Assembly (NCBI GenBank): GCA_001970955.1
Contig: MPUH01000358.1
Span: forward strand, 1-61,954
Source: Stentor coeruleus
Lineage: Eukaryota > Ciliophora > Heterotrichea > Heterotrichida > Stentoridae
Reading direction: 5' to 3'
Length of the DNA stretch: 61,954 nucleotides
The translations under genes were made by a program, and so were the position numbers. Below are positions 11,086 to 21,118 of this stretch, piece after piece. Below the pieces are notes generated by a model. It was not told where the DNA came from and searched no databases. It saw nothing but the letters and a program-made list of their open reading frames with translations. Numbering within the stretch: position 1 is the stretch's first letter; each line of letters begins with the position of its first letter.

Positions 11086-12141
11086 GTCTTAGGTAGAATC
11101 TGACATAAAAATCAATAGTAACTAGCACCCTATTTTTTCTATATAAAGCATTTTAAAGCGATTATCTAATAAATATTAAGGTAAAATAAGATTATTTAAA
11201 AGCTGACATAAATTAAACTTTATTTGTAGTATAGACAATATATTATAAATATAATTTTTATTATTAAAGTTTTTCTTACTATATATATCTAATATATCAA
11301 GTGTGTAAAATATGCCATTATGTCAATATGTCACTAATTTCTTTATAAACTTTTGATTTGATTTTTATAAAATCTTCTTGTAATCATCAGCATAAGACTG
11401 TAATTATAAATACTTGTAGATTTCTCAATAAATCTTTCTCTAAACAATCAAATATTTATTAGAACTTGCATCAAATTATACTTGTCAAAGCATCAAATAA
11501 TTTTTGAATAATTTTAGCTTAGATTCAACTTAAATACTTAGAATTCATATCATTTTATCTAACTTCTTGGTTATAAGTAACTTAAGCAAGTTTATTAAAA
11601 TCCAAGCAAGCATAACTAAAATTTCCAAGGAAAAAATCTAAGCATGATAAGGCTTTTAAAACAAGAAAAAAAAAGAGAAAACTTGAATAAGAACAATAAA
11701 AAAGCTAAAGTTCTTATCAAATTGCCAAAAACCCAAGATACCTTTAATAGAAATCAAGAAACTGGATGATTATGTGAAAGAAATGTGATGCCTAGACAAC
11801 AATTTCGAGATTACACAGATTTTTGCTTTTCTAAGACTAACTACTACGTTTTTGAGAACATAAAAGCTTATATAATTGAAAATATAGCTTTATTAACATA
11901 GATATAGGTTTAAGATATAATATAAAGTGATAATCAGTCAAGTCTAAGCACCAAAAATCCTTTGAAGATTTTAAAAATCTTAATAAACTCTTTGCACATA
12001 AATCGAATAGCCAAGTATTTTTATTAAAAAAATCACGTAGCTTTCTATTTAAAACATCATAAAATTAAAAAGCATTGAGCTTTAAAAGAGTCCAAAACCC
12101 AAAAATTTACGATAAAAGCCGGCGCCAAATTGCCTATAAAA
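11086..12141 (+). repeat. Upstream unit duplicated before NLR-like copies 2 and 3 (second instance)
   Basis: Second instance of the 1-kb unit at 5098-6132. The preceding stretch 10975-11085 matches the 3' flank of copy 3 (15289-15400), so the whole duplicated module is upstream DNA plus gene plus about 110 bases of 3' flank. Similarity to the copy 3 flank stops just after the run aagaatatttta near 15400, which marks a duplication breakpoint. No open frame is supported here. Confidence 0.85.
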
Positions 12142-15100
12142 ATGAAATTTGCCTCGACAAACATCATCGAGCTGGTGCTTGATAAACGGTACTCAATCAA
12201 AATGTATTGCTTCAACAATACTATCAAAGCCTATTCTAAAGACCTTCAGAGCCTTAAAGAATGGTCAGGTTTAGTCTTGGGCTTGCCAATCAACATGTTT
12301 ATCTGGATGACTAAAAGATCTGCTTGGGCATCATCAAGATTTTCTTTAAATCCTACAACACTTGAAGTAAAATACTTAGAAGGACTAAAAGGAGGTGGGG
12401 CTTGCGTCTTAAGGAAAAAAAATGCGACAATTTCATCCATTTTAAGTAATGATCAATCTATCTTAAATGAACTAAGAGAAAATCAAAAAAAAGCCCTTGA
12501 ATTAGCAGAAAATATATCTCAATCAATGAAAGAAATGACTATTGAACATAGTGAAGTTTTAAGTCTTGAAAAAATCAACCCTCATAAATGTGCAGGTCCA
12601 TATGTAGTCGCCATGAAACTTTTAGAAAATTTTGATGCAACTGAATGTTGGACCCAGCCTGAATACTTTGAAGTAAGAGCTGCAGTTGCGTCAATTGCAA
12701 GAAAGTTTCTATTAGTTTATTTTATTAAGAATCAAAATGTTGTGTCAATGACAGAATTAGATAAAAAGGATAAAATAAGCAAATTTGATAAAGTTATTAA
12801 AATCATAAACAGAAATGAAAAACTTTTACCTGAACTATGCACTTTAGTCGAGGTTGAAATTATAAAAAAACTCATATATGAAGCTCATGATACTCAAAAA
12901 TGGTGGCAAAAAATATTAAAAGAATCAAAAGAAGTTCTAACTGTAGTTGTTGGATTAAGAAATCTTGACCCTGTCCCTGCTCTTATGAAAGTAGTTGATT
13001 ATTTTGATAGAACTAGCAACAAATTAAGGGGTGGGTTCCATAAATATGCTTTTCAATTTGAGATTTTTGAAAAAGAAAACGCTGAGTCTACCAATTTGCA
13101 AGAACAAACCCAGTGTCTTATAGAAAAAGAACTTGAAAAAATTAATCAATTAGGATGGGAAGAGGCTCATATTCTGTTAGATTTTTTCGAAAATTGTATG
13201 AAGAAAGAAAAAATCAGTGAAGCTTTTGTTTTAAATGTCTTGAAAACTCATTTGCCAAACATAAAACAGAATAAAGCATGGCAAATAAAAGAAAAGGTAG
13301 TGAATATTTTGAGATCATTGAGAGGACATTGGAATAGCGACATTTTCCAAACAGCAAACAAACTTCATGAGGCTATAAAATTAGATGAGAAAGATTCAAG
13401 AGTAGAAATTATTCTAGGATTATCTCCAAAAATTTTAGACAAGCCAAGAGAAAGCCTAGTTGGAATATTTCAACAGAAAGAGGATTTTATAACAAACAAA
13501 GAGTATTCAACTGATTTGATTGTAGGACGAGAAGAAATCATACAGGAAATTCATAAGAGATTGCAAAATAATAATATCTGCGAGATTACAGGTATGGGAG
13601 GAATGGGCAAAACTTCAGTTGCTTTAAAATATGCAGATGATTTCAAAAAATGCTATCAAATAATATGGGTGATAAAAAGTGATAGTATAACCCTTGATTT
13701 GGTTTCTTTAGCAACCCAGTTAGGGATTTGTAAAGATAATGATACACTTGAAAACTTTAAGATTTTCCTGAAATCTCAAAAAATAGTAAAGTCGGTGCTA
13801 CTGATTTTCGATAATTTAGAAGAAAAAACTCAGTTAAATGATTATTATGTAACAAGTGAGAATATTAAATACTTAATTACTTCTAGAAGCACAGATTGGG
13901 AAGAACGCATAGAACTTGGACCTCTAAGTTATACTAAATCAGAGGATTATTTAAGATTGAGACTAGTTGAGCATGATGAAAATGAGGAAAGTATCAAAGC
14001 TTTAGCTCAAAGATGGAATGGGTTTGCATTAGGCCTTAGACAAAGTGTTGCTAGCATTAAAAAAAATAAGTTCTCAATACAAGAATATCTTGAATTAATT
14101 CAAGATTTAACAGAAGAAGAAGCAACAGCTAAAACACTTGAGTCAGTTGTTAGCAAAATTAATGAAGAGACCCTTGAGCTACTAAGCTATTTCCAGCCAC
14201 AAGATATTCCTGAAGATTCTATAAAAACTATTCTTGTGGAAAAATTCGGAGTGAAAGAATGGGGAAGAATCAGATCTCAACTTATAGGATGCTATATAGT
14301 AAACATAAATAGTAAAAGAAAATGGAGCATTCATCAAATTATAATGGAATTCATCAGAAGTAAAAATAAAGGCAGTATGAAAGATTCGCTAATCCATTAT
14401 TATTATAAAAATTTCAAAGTTGATCGTAAAATGCATATTGAAAAAATAAAATTGGAACAGATTAAAGAATTGCTTCCTCATGTAAAAAATTTTGTAAAAG
14501 AAAAAAAACTTGATAGTATTAAGGAAATATATATCTGCTACAATTTAATACATGCTATATTAGAATTAGAGTTTGATTTTGAAGAGGCAAAGCAGATTTT
14601 AGAAAAAATGGTTGATAAAGCAAATAAAATTAGTGGGGATGAGAATAAAGAAGATATCTCTAGTATTTTTGAATATATTGGAGAAATATTTATTTATCTT
14701 GCAAATTATGAAAGAAGCGAAGAGTTTTATTTGAAGTGTCTTAATATTCGAGAGCAAATTCTACAGCCACTTCATCCAGATCTAGCATCGATTTATAATA
14801 ATATGGGAGCTTTATATAGTAATAAAGAAGACTATACAAAGAGCGAAGAGTTTTATTTGAAGTGTCTTAATATTAATGAGCAAATTCTACAGCCACTTCA
14901 TCCAGATCTAGCATCGATTTATAATAATATGGGAAATTTATATAGTGATAAAGCAGACTATACAAAGAGCGAAGAGTTTTATTTAAAGTGTCTTAATATT
15001 CAAGAGCAAATTCTACAGCCACTTCATCCAGATCTAGCATCGATTTATAATGATATGGGAGTTTTATGTAGAAAAAAAGCAGACTATACAAAGAGCGAAG

Positions 15101-15288
15101 AGTTTTATTTAAAGTGTCTTAATATTCAAGAGCAAATTCTACAGCCACTTCATCCAGATCTAGCATCGATTTATAATAATATGGCAAATTTATATGGTGA
15201 TAAATTAGACCATGCAAAGTGGAAAAAGTTTTATTTTAAGTTTCTTGAGATTCAGCAAGGCTTTCACGTCAGATCAATCCAGATTTAG
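12142..15288 (+). CDS. NB-ARC/TPR (NLR-like STAND) protein, copy 3, short repeat array
   Basis: Paralogue of 1048 aa starting MKFASTNIIE (ATG, aligned with the others). It has the conserved N-terminal block, NB-ARC domain from about 462 with P-loop GMGGMGKTS at about 484-492, LLIFDNLEE as Walker B-like strand, YLITSRS as sensor segment and GFALGLRQS in the GxPLAL place. Only four full TPR units plus a degenerate fifth follow (from about residue 840), against 15-18 in the neighbours. These units are almost identical at DNA level. The last residues are out of frame relative to copy 2: the same DNA that ends copy 2 as ...YPDLE is read one base off here and stops at TAG three bases before the ancestral TAA. 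The protein could still be functional; whether it is a young recombinant or is decaying is open. Confidence 0.85.
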   Translation: MKFASTNIIELVLDKRYSIKMYCFNNTIKAYSKDLQSLKEWSGLVLGLPINMFIWMTKRSAWASSRFSLNPTTLEVKYLEGLKGGGACVLRKKNATISSILSNDQSILNELRENQKKALELAENISQSMKEMTIEHSEVLSLEKINPHKCAGPYVVAMKLLENFDATECWTQPEYFEVRAAVASIARKFLLVYFIKNQNVVSMTELDKKDKISKFDKVIKIINRNEKLLPELCTLVEVEIIKKLIYEAHDTQKWWQKILKESKEVLTVVVGLRNLDPVPALMKVVDYFDRTSNKLRGGFHKYAFQFEIFEKENAESTNLQEQTQCLIEKELEKINQLGWEEAHILLDFFENCMKKEKISEAFVLNVLKTHLPNIKQNKAWQIKEKVVNILRSLRGHWNSDIFQTANKLHEAIKLDEKDSRVEIILGLSPKILDKPRESLVGIFQQKEDFITNKEYSTDLIVGREEIIQEIHKRLQNNNICEITGMGGMGKTSVALKYADDFKKCYQIIWVIKSDSITLDLVSLATQLGICKDNDTLENFKIFLKSQKIVKSVLLIFDNLEEKTQLNDYYVTSENIKYLITSRSTDWEERIELGPLSYTKSEDYLRLRLVEHDENEESIKALAQRWNGFALGLRQSVASIKKNKFSIQEYLELIQDLTEEEATAKTLESVVSKINEETLELLSYFQPQDIPEDSIKTILVEKFGVKEWGRIRSQLIGCYIVNINSKRKWSIHQIIMEFIRSKNKGSMKDSLIHYYYKNFKVDRKMHIEKIKLEQIKELLPHVKNFVKEKKLDSIKEIYICYNLIHAILELEFDFEEAKQILEKMVDKANKISGDENKEDISSIFEYIGEIFIYLANYERSEEFYLKCLNIREQILQPLHPDLASIYNNMGALYSNKEDYTKSEEFYLKCLNINEQILQPLHPDLASIYNNMGNLYSDKADYTKSEEFYLKCLNIQEQILQPLHPDLASIYNDMGVLCRKKADYTKSEEFYLKCLNIQEQILQPLHPDLASIYNNMANLYGDKLDHAKWKKFYFKFLEIQQGFHVRSIQI
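14719..15190 (+). repeat. Near-identical 126-nt tandem repeats coding TPR units
   Basis: Four successive 126-base units inside NLR-like copy 3, each with the runs gcgaagagttttattt, caaattctacagccacttca and agatctagcatcgatttata. They differ at few positions, mostly in the segment coding the A-helix turn. This is far more uniform than the TPR units in copies 1 and 2, which fits recent expansion or homogenisation. Confidence 0.9.
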
Positions 15289-15889
15289 AATAAATTTATA
15301 ATTAAAATACTTATTTAAGGCAATAGAATTTTTTAAGAGTTAAGAGATTTTTACTAATCACGCAATATCCTTAATAAAATCTTAAAATAAGAATATTTTA
15401 GTTTGCATTTTATTCATTTATATTAAGGAAATTACTACCAAGCAGCAGATATCTAATTAAAGGATCATTGATTGTTTGCAAATGTAATGGAAACCTAAAA
15501 ATCTGGTAAATTTGAAGTATTTTTTTCAAAACTGTTTGCATATTGTGCCAAGCATATGTTCTTTGACTTAGCTAATAATACCGATTTTATAGTATTTAAT
15601 ATTTTTTAAGTTACTTGCTGAAGAATCACAGAAAAAATTCAACACAACTTCAATTGTCAAAACCTGAAAACTAAGACCGGTCTACTTGAAGTTATTCTTA
15701 GAATGAAAATCATCGAAGATGCATATAATTACTGTATAAATACAACAAAAAATGAAATTAGGTAAAAAATCCTACAAAGCAGGATTTATATTCATGAAAA
15801 GAGTAATTTAGTTAATAATAAAATATTTAAGTAAACAAACATAGGATTTGAAGTATTTATTAGACCTTACTACCATATAGCTATACTAG
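15289..15889. other. Convergent spacer after NLR-like copy 3
   Basis: The first about 110 bases match the 3' flank of copy 2; from about 15400 the sequence is unique. No open frame or structured element could be supported. The neighbouring genes face each other across it. Confidence 0.5.
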
Positions 15890-17074
15890 TTAACTTGGTG
15901 CAACTTTTTCTAATATCGCTAGTTTAGCTTTTATTGACGAAATAATCATATCATTCACTTGTCTAGCTGCTGCAAGTCCTTTAGAACTTGTATTCCTAAC
16001 CACATTCATCAACCTTTCTTGCCTCAAAGCTTTCTGTTCAATCCTTGCTGCTTTCGCTTTAATTTTTTCAATTTTATTATAATCCAACTTCCCTTGTCCA
16101 ACCTCTTTTACCCAATCCACATCTTGATCAATAGGCAGGCCTTTTTCTTCACGTTCTTTACGTTTTTCAGTCAGATAGTCTATTTTTACAAATACTTTTT
16201 TAGGTTTTTCTTCAGGAATCATAGAGTTTTTTTTCCATTTGTGAGGTTTAAAAACTGCTTCAGACAAGGATTTGACCTCAGTTTCAAAAATCTCATTTTT
16301 AATAGGTAAACTTTCAAGGCTTTGTTTTGTGGTAAAGAGTTTTTTAGGTTGATTTTTCATGAATCCTTCTGAAAAATAAAGTTGTTTTTTTATGTCTATT
16401 ATAGGAGGGAAGACTTCTTTGACTATTTTTGAATACTGTTTGCGTTTGTTTGTGTTAAATTTAGCTGCGTTTTTAGCATTTTCATAATCGGTTCTATCTT
16501 TTTTCTCCTGTTGTTCTACTGCAAGCATGAATTTTGAGAAATAAATCGGACTGGCCATGTTTAGTTCAGCTTCGATTTCCTTTTTTTGCATTTCTTTCTT
16601 CCTTCGAAACTCTTCAATTTTCGCTATTTCTTTGTATTTTTTCATATGTTCAAGGAGCTCTTCATGGTCTAAAGGCTGATATAAAAGTTTTTTCTTAGCA
16701 ATTTGAGCCTTTTTCTGCTCTAATTCTGGTATGAGGATATTTTGCTTATAATTTTCTTCCATTTGTATATACAAAGGTTTTTTCTGCTCTAGGATCTTTT
16801 GATCAGTGATATTTTTAAGCTTTTCTTTCTTAAGTTCTATTTTTTGCGACAATTCTATAAGTTTTAACTGCTTTTCTTCTAGTTGTTTATTAGCTGCTAG
16901 AGTTTTTCGAGATTTGTAAGAATCAATTTCTTGAAATAAGTGTTTTCTATGATTTAATTCTTGTTCGTCTATGAGTTTTTGATGTTCCAGACGCTCATTG
17001 TATAGTTTTTTTGTTAATTCTTGGTTTTGATAAAGCTTTTTTGGAGAGGATTCAAAAGTTTGGATTTTATTCAT
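15890..17074 (-). CDS. Basic coiled-coil protein, unknown function
   Basis: Open frame of 394 aa starting MNKIQTFESSPKK and ending EKVAPS. It is very rich in Lys, Glu and Gln and is predicted to be long alpha-helix or coiled coil (about residues 10-200), followed by a less regular basic part with KEVFPPIIDIKK and a helical C-terminus. No membrane segment, signal peptide or known catalytic motif is seen. The composition is that of cortical or axonemal structural proteins of ciliates, but no family was recognised. The upstream flank (from 17075) is C-rich on the sense strand, as at the other ordinary genes, which supports this start. Confidence 0.75.
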   Translation of the reverse strand: MNKIQTFESSPKKLYQNQELTKKLYNERLEHQKLIDEQELNHRKHLFQEIDSYKSRKTLAANKQLEEKQLKLIELSQKIELKKEKLKNITDQKILEQKKPLYIQMEENYKQNILIPELEQKKAQIAKKKLLYQPLDHEELLEHMKKYKEIAKIEEFRRKKEMQKKEIEAELNMASPIYFSKFMLAVEQQEKKDRTDYENAKNAAKFNTNKRKQYSKIVKEVFPPIIDIKKQLYFSEGFMKNQPKKLFTTKQSLESLPIKNEIFETEVKSLSEAVFKPHKWKKNSMIPEEKPKKVFVKIDYLTEKRKEREEKGLPIDQDVDWVKEVGQGKLDYNKIEKIKAKAARIEQKALRQERLMNVVRNTSSKGLAAARQVNDMIISSIKAKLAILEKVAPS

Positions 17075-17679
17075 TGTTTTGATAGATATGGGAATATTTT
17101 TATTAGAAAAAAAGATTTGGGATATTTTAGTAAGAAGAAAATTGATGAAGAATTTTTTTATAATTTTGAGGTATGAGGCTAGTATTTATAATTATAGGCT
17201 CTTTTTAGGATAAGTTTCGGTATATAAATATTTTTATTATTTAATTTAGATAATTTGATCGGGTTTATAGGTAAACAGAAGATATGTAATTTATATAAAC
17301 TTGTTATATTCGGATTATCATAAAATTTAAAACTCAATATTGCATAGTCTAAAAAAATTTAAGCTTCCTCAGCTCTAAAATTCATAGCATTTACCCAAGA
17401 AAAAAATATTAAAATTTTTATTCCAATATTAGATTAAAATTATAAATGATTTACAATGATCTAGTGCTGATTTTTGTGAAGATATAAAAATTTACTATTA
17501 ATAAGCACGACCAATATAACAATAAATCAAGGAATAATATGTAATTTTATTAAAAACATAAAAAGAAAACATAGAAAAATCTAAGGACTTATTATAAAAA
17601 CCACTCATTCATAGTTTACAAACAATTAAAATTACATATTTTAATATATAATTTATTAGATTCATTTAAAATTTATACA
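17075..17679. other. Spacer between coiled-coil gene and broken EF-hand-like gene
   Basis: AT-rich. The part next to 17075 is G-rich on the + strand, the promoter-side composition of a minus-strand gene. Nothing else could be identified. Confidence 0.5.
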
Positions 17680-19312
17680 TCAAGAGTTGACGAATTTTTG
17701 AAACTTTTTAGAAAAGTTGTTTTCAATCTCAAGTCTCATTGATGGTACTGACCAAGGGCGATCACCTTAAACAACTTTTTCTAGCATACTGATTTTTATA
17801 CGACTTTGTGGCTTTTCATCTTTTTTTATTATTTGTTGGCTCCAATACTCAGCAAAATCATTATAATTTTTTTTTCTTATTGGCCTCCCTGAGTATTTTT
17901 CTATACTTTTCTATTGTATTTATTACTTGAGCCCCTTCTTCTTGTGAAACTCCAGGCTTTGGACACTTGAGTCCAGCCATAATAAGATTTCTTTTGAGAC
18001 AGCTATTTTAAAAGCAGGGGAATAATTAAGTTCTTTCCATTCTTCGTTTGTAAATTTTTTATGAACATTTATAAGTACCCACCGTATCATTGACTTTGTA
18101 AAAATCATTGGGAATTGGTCTTTGTCTATAAATTGTAAGTCGTTGTTCACTACTTCTTTGACTAATTTTCGACCTTCATGAGAATCTCCTGCTATGCTTT
18201 TGTGAGCTAGGAATTTAGCAACATTGTTTACTGGAACTTGATTTCGGCCTTGTTTATCTATTCCAATCCACCAATTACTTAACACTGCAAGTTGTTCTCC
18301 AACAGATATCAATGAAGTGTCAATTTTCATCCCATCAGCTTTATTCAGCCTATCAATTTAGCCTCTTCATTCAAAAATTTCAAGGTAATATTAGTCTTAT
18401 GATCTCCTTTATACAAATAGTTAATATCATCATACTTCAATCTAAAATTGGCATAATCCTTCCTCAAAATAATCTGCAAAACATCTCTAGCCTTCTGTGG
18501 ATGTATGGACAGTCAAATTTCCAATAAAAACTTAACTAAATTTTCAGTAGGTATATCCCCACAACCTTCAGGATCCAACATTTTAACAATAGATTTTGCC
18601 GTATTCTTATCTTTATATTCATCTACACTACCACGTTTTTTCATCCACGCCCTACTTTCAGTCCTAATCGTTTTTTCAGTAGCTTCCGAATGTTTTTTAA
18701 CAACTTTTTCATTCTCAATATTTTTTTTAAACCTCATGGGCTTAGGCATGGTACTAATATCAAGAACTTTTTGTATTAGTCTATGAAAAAGACTATTTGA
18801 TTCACAAAATGAGTTACTAGTTTTTTTCTCATCTTCTCTTAAATTTTTCCTTATACATCTCATAATATAATGATTTTTTTCATTCTGTTTAGGTACAAAA
18901 GTTCATTTCTAATTTTTTCTTGTATTTTAATAGTTTTTTGTATAGGTATTTCATTTTCTTTAGAATTATGACGATATGAGATTTTATTTGTTATAGGTTT
19001 GGATTTGTATACAGAACGAATTATTGGGTGTTTTTGTAATGATCGATTTGTAGGAGCTCCTGAGCTAATTTGAATGTTGTTTTCTATGTTTTTATGTTCG
19101 GATATGTATTTTTGATCTTTAGGATAATATTTTAAAGTAATTTTTCCTTCAACGAGTTTTTGGAATTCTATGCTACCCATGGTTTTATTTCGTTGGGAAT
19201 AAAAACTGGATTCTGATGTTTCGTATGGATGGGTTTGAGTTATAAGTTGAGAGGATTCATTGAAAATACTTAGACCTAATAGAAAATTTGGTAGAGAACC
19301 AAAATTACTCAT
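17680..19312 (-). pseudogene. Broken EF-hand-like protein gene
   Basis: Reading down from 19312 (MSNFGSLPNF), one protein can be followed through three frame breaks and two in-frame stops. First, at a run of seven A (sense strand; 18874-18880) the frame shifts as if one base were missing. Second, TGA at 18513-18515 interrupts a helix after FLLEI. Third, one base is missing near 18353-18360 (before DRLNKADGMK). Fourth, one base is missing near 17992-17995 (before NLIMAGLKCPKPG). Fifth, TAA lies at 17767-17769. Between the breaks the reading is protein-like: EF-hand-like loops (DPEGCGDIP; IDKQGRNQVPV), a Trp-rich segment SNWWIG and a basic tail. A 16-nt intron at 17911-17926 is intact. The family is not named. 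No single reading frame shift or intron explains all five lesions. Sequencing error at some A-runs cannot be excluded. Confidence 0.7.
17911..17926 (-). other. 16-nt intron in the broken gene
   Basis: Sense sequence GTAATAAATACAATAG. It has GT and AG ends and TA at positions 9-10, like the five 15-nt introns of this window. Removing it joins GVSQEEGAQ to a long open frame (KSIEKYSGRPIRKK...), which is otherwise out of frame. Confidence 0.6.
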
Positions 19313-19865
19313 TTATAGGAATTATGAAAAAGATGTGTTATGGGGTTTGGATGGGAGTTTGATAGAATAGTAGAGGTTATGGAGAATGTGCTGAGAAAAA
19401 GATGGATAAGGAAAATTTTGAGGTTTTGTTATGGATTTTTTATGGCTTTGTAGGAGTTTATGTGAAAGTTATTTGTGATGTATGCTTTTTTTTATAATAT
19501 ATTTGGAAATATATAAAAACTTCTTGAATGACCTTTGATATTTTTTTATGTCCTAGACTACTAAAAAAAATTTTTAATACAATTATAAACATAGAAATTA
19601 TTTTAGCTAGCATAAAAAATACCAACTATAACCATCAATCACATAAACTATATCTATTCATTTTCATTTTCCTAACTACTTTTTTATATTTCATACAACA
19701 TATACCTTATGAGCTCATCAAAGGCGTACTCAAGCGCAAAGTAAACCATCCATTATTATTATAACCTCATCAGAAATCATAATCAATTACATTCTCACAA
19801 AAAAAACTCACTTCCCAACCTCAAAAAAACTTCATCACCATAGCCAAACCAATTTTTCTCTAAAA
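19313..19865. other. Spacer between two minus-strand genes
   Basis: The half next to 19313 is G-rich on the + strand (promoter side of the broken gene). The half next to 19865 is C-rich on the + strand (3' side of the coiled-coil gene). An open frame at 19528-19764 has the composition of non-coding DNA here and is not accepted. Confidence 0.55.
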
Positions 19866-20492
19866 CTAACCTCTAATTATGCTCACTTTAATTTTTTTCA
19901 TAAAATTCATATTAGAATTCTCCAATCTCTCAACCCTTTCCTCCAACTGTTCAATCTGTTTATTACTACAATTCACATCATTTCTCAACTTATCCCTATC
20001 TTTTTCTTGTAAAGCTAATTCATTTCTCATTCTCGTGACAACTTCTTGTAATCTCTTAACATTATTTGACTCTTTTCTATGTCTTTTTAATAAATCTTCT
20101 TTAAGCTTACAAAGATCATCAATAATTTGTTCTAATTTATTTATATTATCTTGACTTTCTTTACTAGTTTTCAAGTTTTTTACTCTTGTTTGCTCGAATC
20201 TTTGTAATGATTTATTTATACTTTTAGATTCATTATGTAGTTTATCATGATTACTTGATAAGGATTGGTTATGAATTTTACAGTCTTCGATTTTTTTAGT
20301 CAATTGGGAATTGTATTCAATTAGAGTTTCTTTTTCTTTTTTAAGCATAGCGAGTTCTTCAGTTAAAAGACTTAGTTGTTGAGAAAAACGAGAGAATTCA
20401 TTGATGCTAATGGTAGACATACTACTTGATCTCTTTTTTGGAGTCTCTTTTACATTGAAGTTTGTTAGAGACTTTTTCATTTTTATAGGCAT
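19866..20492 (-). CDS. Small coiled-coil protein
   Basis: Protein of 208 aa, start MPIKMKKSLTNFNVK. A basic Ser-rich head (about residues 1-30, with KKRSSSMST) is followed by an almost continuous coiled coil from about 35 to 205 (LEERVERLENSNMNFMKK near the end). There is no membrane segment or catalytic motif. Probably a filament, scaffold or basal-body component, by composition only. A second Met at residue 5 is an alternative start. Its upstream region carries a triple 40-base repeat. Confidence 0.75.
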   Translation of the reverse strand: MPIKMKKSLTNFNVKETPKKRSSSMSTISINEFSRFSQQLSLLTEELAMLKKEKETLIEYNSQLTKKIEDCKIHNQSLSSNHDKLHNESKSINKSLQRFEQTRVKNLKTSKESQDNINKLEQIIDDLCKLKEDLLKRHRKESNNVKRLQEVVTRMRNELALQEKDRDKLRNDVNCSNKQIEQLEERVERLENSNMNFMKKIKVSIIRG

Positions 20493-20650
20493 GAAATTTT
20501 TGTTTTTTCTAAGAATTTTTGGTTTTATTTGTGAAGGGGTGAATTTTATTTTTGTGATTGGGAGATGGGATTTAATATCCTAATTGTGTGAGTTTTTATA
20601 TAGAGATTATTGAGTTATAATTGTAAAATATGGAGATGATAAGGTAATTG

Positions 20651-20807
20651 TTTTAAACTATCATGAATAAGAGATATTTAAGAAGATATAAATAGGATTG
20701 ATGCTTTTTTTTTAAGTTGTTATGAATAAAAGATATTTAAGAAGATATAGATAAATAATGCTTGTTTTAAGCTGTCATGAATAAAAGATATTTAAGAAGA
20801 AATAGGG
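20651..20807 (+). repeat. Triple direct repeat upstream of coiled-coil gene
   Basis: Three copies of about 40 bases, consensus ttttaarctrtcatgaat followed by aaragatatttaagaagata, starting near 20651, 20710 and 20764. They lie in the 20493-21118 spacer, 160-315 bases upstream of the start codon at 20492 on the minus strand. The rest of the spacer is plain AT-rich DNA without open frames. They could be a regulatory array or a simple local duplication. Confidence 0.85.
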
Positions 20808-21118
20808 ATTTTTAGTCAAATTAAGTAATAAAGTTAGCATATGTAGATTATAAAGTAAGACAAGGAAAACTAAATAGCCAAATAGAAAGTTTTCTTATAG
20901 ATTTCTCCTATAACAATTATAGATTTATATATATAAGCATACTTTACAGATATTATTAACTAAACTAATAAATCATTATATAAAAATCATGAGTTTATAT
21001 AAAGCTATCTTAATATATTTTCCATAATACTATTAAAACAATATAATTATATCTCATACTCAAGTCAAAATTACTAAATTTTCGCTAATGAATTAATCTT
21101 AATTATTATTTTATAACT

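Noticed and set aside
15959..16309. Opposite-strand open frames over coiled-coil genes (also at 18505, 25133, 55772 and others)
   Set aside because: They are antisense shadows of Lys/Glu-rich coding DNA, giving Phe/Ser/Leu-rich products, without conserved motifs.
18889..18900. GTACCTAAACAG as an intron in the broken gene (minus strand)
   Set aside because: It is 12 bases long, lies in open frame and does not repair the frame break.
19528..19764. Open frame of 78 codons on the + strand
   Set aside because: It lies in a spacer, has Ile/Phe/Leu-rich low-complexity product and no related sequence in the window.
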